NCBI GenBank assembly: GCA_030272155.1
Contig: CP126194.1
Coordinates: 5,819,501-5,883,500, forward strand
DNA: 64,000 nucleotides
Origin: Tetradesmus obliquus
Lineage: Eukaryota; Chlorophyta; Chlorophyceae; Sphaeropleales; Scenedesmaceae
Reading direction: 5' to 3'
This document shows, one piece after another, positions 32,887 through 45,229 of the stretch. The position numbers and the translations under genes are program-made. Positions within the stretch are counted from its first letter, which is position 1. Each line of letters starts with the position of its first letter. The notes beneath the pieces are model-generated. The model saw only the letters and a program-made list of their open reading frames with translations. It ran no database searches and was not told the DNA's origin.

Positions 32887-33714
32887 TCAGTGCACTGATC
32901 GGCACGTGCCAGCAGCCGCGGTAATTCCAGCTCCAATTGCTCCAGTTGCGAGGAGCCTGCAGAAGGCGGGGTTGTCTCTTAAGACCCGCATGTAGTTTTG
33001 TGTTTGTGAGCCATGTGCGAACGTCGGTAGTAGCAACAGTGTAAGTGTGGGCTTCTGAGTGTGCATTGCTGAGTTGAGCGCCCACAACACCGCCTTCTCA
33101 GCATGTTGTTCAGTGAAGTCTGGACATGCCGTGGACGCGCCGGTCCATCGGGTTTTGTATGTATCCCAGTAGGCTCCGAACACCTGATCTTGTTTGTGTG
33201 CCGACCAAAATTCATCGCTGCATGGGGTCACGTCTAGCGGGCTTGCGAAGCGCTCTTTTGTGCTACCTAGAATGTCGTGTAGCATGGTGCGCAGTGTGAG
33301 TGGCATTGCCCTTTGGTGCTTGTGTTCTATTTTGTAGGCGTGCGTGCCCTTCCCACCGCACACCGTTCCTTCAGTGTACCTGTACATGAGCTTGCTCATT
33401 TCTTCAGAGTAAGGTCCCGCTCCCAGTTTCTTCAGCACCTGGGGGTGGTGGAGTTGCATGTGCCTTAACCTTTGATAGAGCTGTGCCGCGGTGTCTGCAG
33501 GCAGAGTGTGTGCACATCGTCCATCTGGTTGGTATACACATGCCTTTTCTTCAGTGACGCAAGATCCGCCCGAGTCGTCCTCCTTATAGCTAAGCACCGG
33601 TCGCACCATCACCTCAAATTTGCCGGTGGGCTCTATGTCTGTGTGGGGGTTGATGGGACGGGGATGAATGATCACTTGTTTTCTACACGTTTGGCCCACA
33701 GTGATGTCGTACAT
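32887..33714 (-). mobile_element. PCIF1-like ORF, probably transposon-derived fragment
   Basis: An uninterrupted minus-strand frame whose first ATG is at 33714. Unlike its neighbours it lacks triplet repeats and has balanced amino-acid use. Recognisable stretches include MYDITVGQT, FGAYWDTYKTRWTGASTACP, then EKAVLWALNSA and PTLTLLLLPTF. The order Trp-Thr-Gly-Ala-Ser / PTLTLLLLP resembles the PCIF1/adenine-methyltransferase-like proteins that are common in algal mobile elements; this is from memory and is unverified. The last ~20 codons run antisense across an 18S rRNA fragment, so the natural C-terminus appears replaced. No terminal repeats seen. I read it as an incomplete element copy rather than a host gene. 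Confidence 0.4.
32906..32937 (+). other. 32-nt fragment of 18S rRNA (530-loop region)
   Basis: The plus strand reads GTGCCAGCAGCCGCGG directly followed by TAATTCCAGCTCCAAT, the universally conserved helix-18/530-loop segment of eukaryotic small-subunit rRNA. The match stops abruptly on both sides: the following base should be A and is G-ward divergent (TGCTCC here, AGCGTA in 18S), and the preceding CTGG is absent. It is therefore a fragment, not an rRNA gene. It lies inside the 3' end of the minus-strand ORF that follows. Confidence 0.85.
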
Positions 33715-33776
33715 GTCATCAGGAGGGCGAGTTGGCGGCGGGTCCTCAGGTCTGTGCGGCAGTAGCAGCGGCAGCA

Positions 33777-33883
33777 ATGCCGATCTTCCGACAAGATGTA
33801 GGGGTGTGGCGGCTGCCGGCGAGTGCTGCTGCAGTGGGCGAGCTGGTGGTGCAGATGGGGCCTGCTGTGCTGCACGGCATAAT

Positions 33884-33924
<41 letters not shown>

Positions 33925-35037
33925 TGGATGAGGACGATGCCAGGGACTGCCAGTATGTGCTGTGGCACTGGTCTATAGCAGCGGCAAATGCAGTTACTGC
34001 AGGTGGGCCGCTGCTGCAGCAGGAGGCGCATTGGCCGCTTGGGAACAGCAGCAGCACTGCAGCTGTGACACACATTCATACAGCAGTCTAGCAGCACTTG
34101 CAGGATTGTGGGCATGTGGGATTTGGTGCATGGTGATTTGGGGATGTGCCACGACATGTGCTGCCATGCTGTGCTCTGCTGCCACCACAGGTGTCTCTGC
34201 AAACAAATACTAGACAACACTTGTGTGTTTGCAGCTCTCACTGGTGTCGTGCAAGTGAGGCGGCTGTACAGCTACGCCTGCCATAGACCCGCTGCACTGT
34301 ACTGGAACAATTGGGTATACACATGTCCCCTAGAAACACCTGATAAAAACATTGTACTGACTGCTGCTTGTCATCTTTTGCTGCCTGCATTGTGCGTGCT
34401 GCTCTTGCCTCCTTGCAGCCAACACCCAGGAGCTGGCAGCAGCCACCAAGCACTCCCCAGAGGCGTTTGCAGTCTCACTCTGCGCAGCGCTGCGCGTGCT
34501 GTGCGCTGTGACCTGCAGCCGCACTGCACCAAGCGCAGCAGCAGCAGCAGCACAAGACACGGCAGGCAGTGCGGCAGTGCTGCTGTCGCTGCTGCCGGTT
34601 GAGCTCAGAGCTGCATTGCCGCCCGCAGCCCTGCTAACTACAGTGGAGCAGGTCACAACTCAGGCCTTGGCGGTGCTGCAGGCGTCAAAGCTCGCAGCGG
34701 CGACATCATTTGCTGCACCTGCTGGCAGCAGCAGCAGCAGCAGCAGGGGCAGCGGCAGCAGCAGCAACACACACCTTAAGTTTCCCGGTCAGCAGCACGT
34801 GCCGTTTGTGGTGTCACTGCTGCTGACCGCTCAGAAGTGTGCCTCTGCGCTGCGCGGCGTATGCCCAAAGGCGGCGCTGGATGTGGCAGCCGCAGCCGCA
34901 TCAGGAGCTTCTCTCTCTCGAGTGGCACGGCTGACCTAGACGTGCTTTCGACAGGCAGGTGCATCGGGCGCTATGCCTCAGCAGCTGTAATTGCAGCAGG
35001 TCCGCTGGTGACATCCGGCCGGGCGGGGTGGACAACT

Positions 35038-35120
<83 letters not shown>

Positions 35121-35225
35121 GCTTCATGGTACACTGGCGAGCTTGTGCACTCGATACGCCTTGGGTGACTGTTGCAGCACGCAGCATGTGGCTGGTAAGG
35201 CAGGTGCTGACTGAGCTGCTGCCAG

Positions 35226-35261
<36 letters not shown>

Positions 35262-36157
35262 CGTCAGTGCAGGGGCAGCAGCAGAACAAGAGTGCCATGG
35301 CAACAGCTGCGACACGCAGCGGCGACATTGATAAGGCCTTTGTCAGTAAGCTGCTTGAGGAAGCGTTTGTGCATGTGGAGTGGCTGGGCTCTCTGCTGTG
35401 CCACATGCAGCTGCTAGGCGATGAGGTGCCAACAGCGGGCAGCAGCAGCAGCAGCAGCAGCACTGATAAGGATGCTGCTGCCAGCATGCCGCTGCTGACA
35501 CAGCTGCTGCAGCAGCACGCGCAGCTGCAGGCAGGATTGTATGCGGCAGTGCAGCGCTGTGCTGCTGCAGGGCTGCCAGATGCAGGGCAGCATGATGTCA
35601 GCAGCACTGCAGCAGCGTCATCAGTGCAGCTTGTGTGAGGTGATAAACTGCCGGGGCAGCTGAAGTCATTGGGAGCAGCAGTGGCGGCTGCGCTGCCTGT
35701 TGGCTGGGCCTGCAACAACGCTGGCTGCACCAACCTGGGCAAGCTGAGTGAGCTGCAGCTGGTGACAGGCAGGGCTAAGGTGTGTGGCGGCTGCAAGCAG
35801 GTGCGCATGTGCAGCAGAGAGTGCCAGAAGCAGCACTGGAATGCGGGGCACAAGCTGGTCTGCAAGAAGCTGGCGGCGGCGGCAGCAGCAGGAGGTCAGA
35901 ATGATGCGGCCAGCAGTGACGGTGCTGCTGCGATCGGTGGTAGTGGTGCTGGCGACGCATGCAGCAGCAGCAGCAGCCCAGCAGGTGTTGCTGCAGCAGC
36001 TGGCCTTGCGCTGCCTGGCAGTGCTGCTGCTGCTGCCGTGCTGCCTGTTCGTCAGCTCAAGGCGCTGCTGGCTGCTCTAGGTGTGACTGGTGTTGCTGCT
36101 GCTGTGGAGAAGAGTGACCTGGTGGGGCTGCTGGTAGGGCACCTGGGCCTGAGGTGA
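33777..36157 (+). CDS. MYND zinc-finger protein with an in-frame TGA
   Basis: Exon 1 is 33777-34002 (ATG at 33777). Exon 2 starts at 34419 in matching phase and runs to about 34916 (its donor is unclear). A further exon starts at 35204 and reads to 36157 except for TGA at 35636-35638. Most of the protein is Ala/Leu/Ser-rich and helical. The C-terminal MYND finger begins with WACNNAGC at about 35703 and continues with CGGCKQVRMCSRECQKQHW and HKLVCKK, giving the Cys4-Cys2HisCys ligand set. MYND domains mediate protein-protein contacts; green algae have many such proteins of unknown role. Upstream and downstream of the TGA the frame is the same and fits the family (LPGQLKSLGAAVAAALP before the finger). 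The start codon abuts the antisense mobile-element-like ORF, so the promoter would lie within that ORF. Confidence 0.6.
35039..35119 (+). repeat. (CAG)27 tract
   Basis: Twenty-seven uninterrupted CAG units, the longest perfect triplet tract in the window, located between the second and third modelled exons of the MYND gene, so probably intronic or in an unmodelled poly-Gln/Ala/Ser exon. Confidence 0.97.
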
Positions 36158-37881
36158 TGGTGTATGAGCTGCTGATCAGTTCGTGCTGTTGCTCTGCAAC
36201 AGTGGTGTTGCAACACATAGCCAAGTGGCTATGGATTGCTAGCCACATCAGTCAATTGATTGGCGCCTTTGTGCGATCTCAGCAGTGCGCGGGGTTACAG
36301 GTCACGGTGAGCGCTCGAGTATGCGCAGGAAGGATTGCGGGAGATGCAGTACGAACTCCTGCGTATACGCAGGATACTGTCGGCACCACTGGCTTTGTGA
36401 GCAACCTGGTAGGGCCTGGCCGGCCTGGGCAGGTGCACCTGGCATCATGTCACAGCGTGGCATGCATGTGCACTTACAATTCAATAACCTGCAAGGCTGG
36501 GTTCCAGGCAGCGCTGCTGGTGGGTTCTTCGCACCAGCGCACCAGCGTGCACCACAGCTATGTGATGATCACGCACCCTGCACAATGCAAGCCTGCTTCA
36601 CCGTGAAGGCTTCTCCAGTGGAGTGTGGGAACACCACTTATCAAAAACTGGGCGCGCCACAGCAGGCACAGCGGCCCAAATTCGTTACGGAAATTGTTAA
36701 GTCAAAGCATTCTGGGCTGGAAGCATGACCGTGACAATGTTGCCTCAGCTAACCAGACAGCCAGGCGCCAAATCATAAACAGCAGGTCAGCCTGAGCTAG
36801 GGTTTATCCAGCTTATGCGCAAGCCAGAAATCAATGATCAGACTTCTGAAAAATCCATGTGTTTTGTTAGCACGCGGAACATGGGAGATGGCGCACTGCC
36901 TGACGCTTCGGGGCCCCCTGACAACTTTCGAGGTGAGCTTGTGTGTAAGCTTCTGCTGCGGTCTGAACAAGGCTGACGTTTTCATGCTTGACCCAATTAA
37001 AAGGTGTTAGCAGAGTCCCAAGGTTTAGGTGCACACCTGGGTAATCAGGAGCAAGACGAAACACGCTGTAACACCGCGAGCTTGAGCAGCCTATGTCTGC
37101 AGTTTACGGATCTGCTTTGAAATATAATGAATAAATTTACTTGCCACCAGCAAGCATACATCATCAAGATTTGTTACCTGACAAAAAGCGACCACCGACA
37201 CTACCTCGTCAAAGAGTCTCCTTCTCTGTACCCGAAACAGATCCTTGAAGACATTAACAAACCAAGGAGACGAGTCTGACTGCGTCGAACTCAGCTTGCC
37301 GCACACATCTCCCACCCACGAGACTTCCGGGGCAATGAAAGATTGATTCGGGGTGAGAGCATTGTTATTTGGTCGTTGTTTGCTTTGATTGCTTCGGCAA
37401 TGTGCCTCATGGCGCGACAGCAGCAGATTGCCACCTAGGCAAACAGCTCATCACCTGCTGCAAGCAGCAGGCTCCTGCAGCGGCAGGTCATCAGCATTTG
37501 CATTGGATTTCCGCGCTTCAACGTTATGACTGCCTGCATTCTAGCAGTGCAACAGCATGGGCAGCAAGCAGCTGCACCTGCTCCCTGCGAAGTCAGCTGA
37601 GCACTTGAACTGCACCAACGCTACTGGTGCAAGAATGTCACTGAAGTTACTGGTGATGTATAATTGATCACTCTGTTGATGCTTGCAGGACTTGTTGCAG
37701 CAGGTCTGATTAGTTGACAACCCAGGGCAGCAGCTGCATACCAGCAACTACCAGCAAGCTGGTCAAGTGCTGCACAGACTCCAGCTTCAGTTGCAGCAGC
37801 GGCAGCTGCAGGAGGTGTCTAAGCACGCCAGCTGAAACCGCCGCGCTGCGTGTTTAGCACGCAGCGCAGCGCAGCGCAGCA
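36158..37881. other. Mostly gene-free; one odd minus-strand ORF at 37091-37315
   Basis: The interval has no triplet tracts and lower GC than its surroundings in 36.8-37.35 kb. A minus-strand frame at 37091-37315 reads ordinary-looking protein (WFVNVFKDLFRVQRRRLFDE, then CLLVASKFIHYI). It could be an exon or a remnant of an element, but I recognise no family and no partner exon. Confidence 0.4.
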
Positions 37882-40800
37882 ATGGGCCAGGTCGCCGGTG
37901 GGCCTGTGAAAGGGCCGCAGCCTCATGCCCGGTCAACTGATGAGCAGCCTGCAGCACCAGCAGCTGCTGAAAGCAAAGGTGTGTTTCCTGCAAGCAGCGC
38001 TGATGCGCAGACCTGCTTGCATGTTCAGCTGGTTGCAGGGACACTGTGGTGCTGTGCATATGGATGGAAAGCATCCTCAATGAAACTGTTGCAGGCAGCA
38101 GCTAGTGGCAAGTGCTGCTCATTGCGGTGTTTTCCTTCTGCTGCTTAGGTTTAACAGCAACATCTGTGTATGCACTGCTGCTTTGCTATGCCCGCGCCCT
38201 TGCAGGACCAGCGGCCTGGAAGAAACAGACTGGCAGGAGCTCAAGGTCCAGTGTAGGGTGAGCAGCTGCCGCAGAAGTGGTGTTCATGCATGTGCCGTTA
38301 CTTATAGATGCTCAAACAGCATCCTCAAGCACATGCGCATAGCATGCACAAGATGTTCGCTTGCTGCTCATGGGTTAAGGCTTGAGCCCTGCTGGAACCG
38401 CTTGTCTGCCGGCCATGTGTCTGCCTCAGTGTACACGCAACTTTTCAGCTTTGGTTCTGCTCAATGCGGTATATGGCTGCCTTGCGTGTGATGCAGGTCG
38501 CGAAACAGCAGTGCCAGCAGCAGGCAACAGAAGAGCGTAGATGACAATGGTGAGCAGGCACACTCAGAACAAAAACACGCTTGCGCAAACTGCCAAGGAA
38601 GGCATCAGCAGAGTAGAGTGCGGCCCCCCACTTCCCTTGCGTGCTGTGCATTGGCTGTTGTGCTGATGTCCTATGCATAGTTGTGCAGCAAGCACAACTT
38701 GGTGTGAGCAGAGGCGGTGCCCCCTGCGGTTCCCAGCTGCAACTGTTGCCTGCTGTGCTGCTGCTGCTGCTGCTGCTGCATTGCTGCTGCTGCAGCTCAC
38801 ATCCCCTTGAGCAGCAGCGGCTGCACGCTGTCCAGCAGCGGCAGCCAGGACATGTCTGCTGCCGCTGCAGGTGCAGCTGCGCCAGCAGCCCTTGCAGGAC
38901 AGCCACAGCCGCAGCAGCAGCAGCCAGCAGCGAGCGGCGTGCTGCCGCCGAGGCCGCCGCAGTACAATGCAGGCAGTGGCAGCGACTGCAGCAGCGGCAG
39001 CAACCTGCTGCGGCAGGGCAGGGCCAGCAGCAGCTTGGACGGCAACGCATACCTGCCAAGCACAGATGCAGCAGCGGCACCTGCTGGCAGCGGCAGCGGC
39101 TCTGGTGTTTCTAGCCTGCAGATGCCGCCACGGCCCAAAGCTGCACTGGGCAAAAGCAGCAGCGGCAAGGCAGGCAGCGGCAGCGGCAGCGGTAGTGGCG
39201 CAGCAGCGCCGAAAGCTGCGGCCGGCTCGCATGCGGGCAGCGTCGCAGGATCAGTATGCAGCAGGGGAAGCACTGAGGGCGGCAGCGGCGGCAGGGCGTC
39301 GTTCAGCCAGGACGCGATCCCAGAAGCAGATCCTCTGAAACGCAGCGCGTCTGGCAGCGCTACGTCTGGCAGTGCGTTGCACTCGCAGAACCTGCAGAAG
39401 CACAATCGAGCGAGCAGTGCGCGTGCCAGCATTGAGAGCTGTGCCAGCCAGGCCAGCAGCACTGGCGGCCACAGCATGCGCAGCAGCTTTGCAGCTGAGG
39501 CAGCACCTGAGGGGGAGCTGGGGCAGCTGGACCGCTACGGGCGGCCCAGCTTTGCTGCCTTTGAGGCGCCGCCCAAAGCTGGCAGGGGTGAGCGAAATAT
39601 GCAGCAGCAGAGTGGGTGATGGGTGTGCGTGCAGAGTGGGTGATGGGTGTGTGTGTAGCAGCTGCAATGTGTGCGGAACACTGCGGTGTACAGGGCTCCT
39701 GTTTGAAGTGGAGCATGCTCCGCCGGCATTATGGCAGCTGGTTGCCCGTCTGGTTCATGCGTCGTAGGCACACACGCATGCTATGCACGCCACACCCACC
39801 ACAAACGAATCTGCCACACTCTGCAAGGCTTCTTGCTCAGCTTGACGCCGCAAGCTTCTCTTCACAGATCCTCCCTGCTGTATCCTGTCATGTGCCGCAG
39901 GTGCTGTGTTTGAGGCGTCACTGCCGCCAGACCTGGCGGACATGTACCGGCGGCTGGCGGTGCTGCTGCCGCAGGCACCCATCCCGCTGGTCACTGCGCT
40001 GCAGCTGTGGGGCGTCACAGACCCTCAGGAGGCTCAGGAGACGGTGCAGATCTTTGTGATGCAGGGCGTGTTGAAAGTGGCCACGCTGCCTGACGGAGCC
40101 ACATGGCTGATGGTGTCACCCGAGCACCAGCAGTACATACTGGTGCGTTGCTGCTGGCAGTTGCAGATGCGTCAGCAGCAGCAGTGAATTTGAGCTGGTG
40201 GCTGCGTTGGTGGCTGCGTTGGCGTCTGCACAAGGTGACTTGGGTATTCTGCAGCTCTCTGTTTTACTGAGCTTGTTGGCTGCTGCTGTTGGGATGTCAA
40301 TGTGCTGCAGGCGGACCACCCCGACAGCATCAAGGAGTGGCACCAGGCGGTGCTCAACATCTACAAGCGCCAGGTCATCGCGGCACGATACATGCAGCAG
40401 CAGCAGCAGCTGGGCGGCGGTGACGCGCCGATGCTGCTGCTGCAGACGGAAGAGGTGTCGCCCAGCCAGTTCATTAATGACGGTTACATCTGGCTGGCGC
40501 TGACGCACCACCTGCTGGGCGCGGGGCTGGTGGGGCAGGTGGGTGGGCTGGCAGCGCGCGGCAGCGGGTGCTTGGATTATTTTGTGTGACCTTCTGCAGC
40601 GCACAAGGCACTGTGTAGTACATGCTTCTGCAGCAAGAGATGAGATGTCAGTTCTATGTGACAGAAGGCTGATACACATCATCATTGTGGCAGAGGTGGC
40701 AGCGTGGCGGACGTCAGCAGGCGGTCAGCTGGTGGAGTGCCTGGTGGCAACAATTTGTTCAATATCCACATGTGCAATTGCCGGTATGTGTACTGCAGGT

Positions 40801-42774
40801 GCACCTGCTGCTGATGGACCCGTGCTGGCTGGAGGTGAAGCTGCACTGCTACGGCGTGGCTGCAGTGGTGGATGACTTCAGGAGCTACCTGCAGGTGCGC
40901 GGCTTTGAGGTGGTTTGGGCAGGCTTTGGGCGGGGGGGGGGGGGGGGGGGGGGCTTTGAGGCGATCTGGGTGCCGCTGGGGTGATGCGTGGCTGACGACT
41001 GTGCACATGGTGCTGCAGCAGACACTTGCCGTGCAGTCAACGGCTTCAGGAGTTACCTGCAGGTGGCCGGGGTGGTTGGGGTTGCAGGGTGTAACTGGGG
41101 TGCTGGGGATTTGGGTGGCCGGGGATCTGGGTGGTTGAGGTGATGCGGGTGCTGGGGTGTTGCGTGTTCGATGGCGGCCAACTGCGCACATGGTTCTGCA
41201 GCAGGAAGCAGTGTGTGCATGTGTGTTGTGTCACGTGCCAATGCATGCATGCCGTGTCTGGTGCCCAGGCGTCTTGCTGCATGTGCTGCTGAAGCATGCA
41301 TGAGCGGCCTCACAGCTGCAGCATCACACCCTGCATCGGCTTGCTTGCACGTTCGTGGCATCCCGACGCCCCACTGCATACTAGCTACTATCCTGACGGG
41401 GCCCTGTACAAGCTGCTGCTTCAGACTATTCCATATTTCATATTCCTGCCGCTGCCGCTGCCGCTGCTGCTGCTGCTGCTGCTGCTGCTGCCGCTGCAGG
41501 TGGAATCGGATATCACGGTGAAGGCTGTCCTACAAGCCTTCCAGATGAGCCTCTCCTGCTGCATGGAGCGCAGCCACCTGCCCATGATGCGACACCAGCT
41601 GGTGCTGCGCCTCATGGCAGCAGCACGCGCAGCAGCAGCCAAGGCAGACAGTGCAGCAGGGCACGACGCAGCAGCAGCAGCAGCATCAGGAGCGAATGCA
41701 GCAGGCTGGGCGCAGGCTCAGCGCAATGCGTCGATGGGCTCGAGGGCTGGCACCAGCAGCGAGAGCGTGGCTGGCGCAGTGCAGCAGCACAAGCTGTACC
41801 AGCTGGAGATGCGCAGCTGGTTTGCGCAGCAGTACAGCAAGTGCCGCGCCGGCGCGTCGCTGCTGCTGCCGCCGCCGCAGCAGTATGCGGCGCTGCAGCC
41901 AGAGCAGCAGCAGCAGCAGCTGCCGCCACACCTGCTGGGGTATACGCCGAGCCTGGTGCAGGCTGGCGGCATGCACTGCATGGCGCTGCGGGGGCACCTG
42001 GGGCCGATCCGCAAGGTTGTGATCGCTCCTGACGGCAAGGACGTGCTCACTGCCTCTGATGATGGCACAGTGCAGGTGGGCGGGGGGTGGTGTGCGCCGC
42101 GGGTTGTGAGTTGAAATGCGTGGAACTTGATGTTGTCAGAGCTGATGTGTGGTGCATCCTGAAATGGGAATGAAGTCTGTGGACACGGGGATGCAGTTGT
42201 ATGCTGATACTCTGGCAGTCATCGAGCCGCCTAGTGCGTCACCATATCCTGTTGCCGCAACTCGCTGTTGACACAAACATCCTAGTGATCACCGCAATCC
42301 CCCACTAACGGTAATTTCTGCCGCCATACGCTCTGCACACACCTGTCCTGACTTGTACATCCGACCACCCAGGTCTGGGACATGGACATCGGCGACTGCG
42401 TGATGCAGCTGCGCCCGCCAGACGTCCCCGGCAGCCCAACAGGCGCAGCGCCCGCACCCGTGCCACTCACTGCGCTGGCAGTGACGGGTGACGGCGCGTG
42501 CTGCCTGTGTGGCGATGCGCAGGGCTGGCTGTCGTGCTGGAACCTCAAGACAGGGCAGCTGGTGCAGCGGCTGCGCGCACACAAGGGCAGGTGCGGCGGG
42601 AAGTTGTATACTAAAGCAGGGGCCCTGGCAGCTTTTGGCAGCATCCTTGTTGATCTATGCAGTGTGCTTGCAGATCTGCAATGCAATGCTGAACTGCTGT
42701 TGCATGCTATGCATGTGGTTACTCATGCAGCAGCTGTGATAGCATCAACTTACAGCTGGTGCATTGTCCTTTGC

Positions 42775-42848
<74 letters not shown>

Positions 42849-45196
42849 AGGCTGAACGCGCTGGCGCTGGACAGTAGCGGCTGCCGGTGCATCACCGGCG
42901 GCACCGACCGCATCGCCAAGCTGTGGTCGCTGCCTGCAGGCACGCCAGGGCTCACCCGCAGCGGCAGCGCAGGTGCGCGCAATGCACGGCACTGCACTGC
43001 ACTGTCAGCGAGCGAGCTTGCGTCCAGCTGCTGGTTCGTTTGCTGCAGCGACAGGCAACCTGCGTTTCGCACGTGCTGTGTGCGTGGTGCACACTTGATC
43101 AGAGGCACTCGTGTCAGGCGCTGACGTCTGTTGCCGCATTCCGTCTGTGCGCTTGTTGCACCTCCCTGCTGCTGCAGCGTACGGCAGCCCCACACAGGCC
43201 GGCTTTGGTGGCAGCGGCAGCGGCAGCGGCCTCATTGGCTCGCTGCAGCTTGAGTTGGAGCTGAGTGGGCATGGCATGGAGCATGTGGACACAGGGGAGG
43301 TGCTGGATGTGGCGCTGAGTGGCGATGGCGTGCTGGGTGCTACTGTTAGTAACGACATGAAGGCCAAGGTGTGGGACCTGGACCAGCAGCAGTGCGTGCA
43401 GACGCTGCGGGGGCACACCGGATGGATCGTGTCGGTCAAGGTGAGGTGGCAAATGGGGGCGCAGTAAGCTAAAGCAGGCGTCTGATGTGCTGAGCCTAAG
43501 CCCTGTAGGCCCTACCCGGAGCAAGTGCTGCTGCAATGGGGTCGTACTGCAGACTAGCTGTAGAGATTGTGATGGTGTGTTGGCATGTGGGATACGGGAG
43601 GAAAACAGCCCCCTCTGCTTGGGCTCTCCTTGAGCACATATATCTTTGCCGGAATACGCTTCACCTCCTGCTGCTGCTGCTGCTGCTGCTGCTCACCTGC
43701 TTTGTAGTTTGTGGGCAACACGCACACCCTGGTCACCGCCTCGCATGACGGCACTGCACGCGTGTGGGACGCGTGGACGGGCGAGTGCCTGGCCACGCTG
43801 ATTGGGCACGACGGGCGGCTGAATGCGGTGGCCTGCAGCAGCGATGGGCGGCGCATCGTGACGGTCAGCGACGACCAGACCGCGCGCGTGTGGGAGACGT
43901 TTGACTACACCTGCATTGGGTGCGCGAGGGCTGATGTTGGATGTTGGATGTTGTGCTGGTTGGTGCAGACCGTCCCGCATTCTTTCTTGTGTGATCAGAT
44001 CGTCTTTAGGACGGACATTGCTGTTATAAAGGCTGTGCTTTCTCAGTGAGTGTATGCGCTGGCATGCAACTGTGCGCTCTCTCAAACGCCCGGCTTGCAC
44101 AGCAGTAGCTCTTCTACTTGGATTGCCCTGATGTGCATTTGTCCGTACATACTGCACCGCTGCTGACCCACTTGCATGACCTTGGCTGTCTGCCGTCCCA
44201 TTGCTGTCCCTGCAGGGTGCTGCGGGGCCACACTGGCTGGCTGAATGACGTGGTGCTGTCACGCAGCGGCAATCATGCCGTGACCATCAGCGGGGATGGC
44301 ACCTCGCGCATGTGGGACACCAAGAGCAACAAGTGCCTGCACGTGAGTGAAAGTGGAGCGGCGGTGTGCTTTGCAGCAGGGCATCGGCTCGTCAGTTGCG
44401 CAGAATGGACTTTTCTGCAGCATTGCGTGTGCCCAACGAACCACCACTCTGGGCGTGCTGACAACTCTTGTTCAGCTGCATAAGCATCGGCAGCTGGTTT
44501 GGATGTTGGCCCTGTTGCATCATGGGTGCTGTGTTTAGTGCATGTTGTGCATGGCGTGCCGGCTGCCGATACCTGCAGGTAATGCAGGCGATGCAGGGTC
44601 GCTCGCATGACGTGATGTATGTGCTGCTGATGTGCGTCTGGTGCTGACATGTGCATGTGCTGCTGCAGGTACTGCAGGGCCACTCGGACGACGTGACGTG
44701 CGTGGTGCTGACCAGCCGCGCCCGCTTTGTGGTGAGCGGCAGCGTGGACGGAACCGCGCAGGTGTGGGACCTGGCGGCAGACGACGTCAAGTCCGTGGAC
44801 GTCCATGATGGCAAGGTGAGGCTGTGCTGCTGCTGCTGCCGCTGCTGCTGCTGCTGCTCTGCGCTGCTGGTTTAGCTGCTGGTTTTGCTGCCGGTGATAG
44901 TGTTGGTTAGGAGAGGCGCATGAGTCTGAGCTTAGAGCACGTGGCATTGATGCTGCTCATGCACTATGCTGCATGCAGGTTTGGGTGCTGTACCGGTGCT
45001 AGGTGCTGATGATGACCAACCTAGAGCAGGCTCACCCTTTAGAGACGGACCCTCCACGACGATGCACTGTTGACAGAGTGTTTGCACATGGCATGAAAGC
45101 ATGTAAGTATCCTAAGCACGCTTGATTTAAATGGGCGTCGGAATCGTTCATCTTACTAGGACGGTGTGACACTGTTTCACGTGCACTTGCTTCTGC

Positions 45197-45229
<33 letters not shown>

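Noticed and set aside
33668-33931. Plus-strand frame starting before 33777
   Set aside because: Overlaps the MYND first exon in another frame and has no supporting motif.
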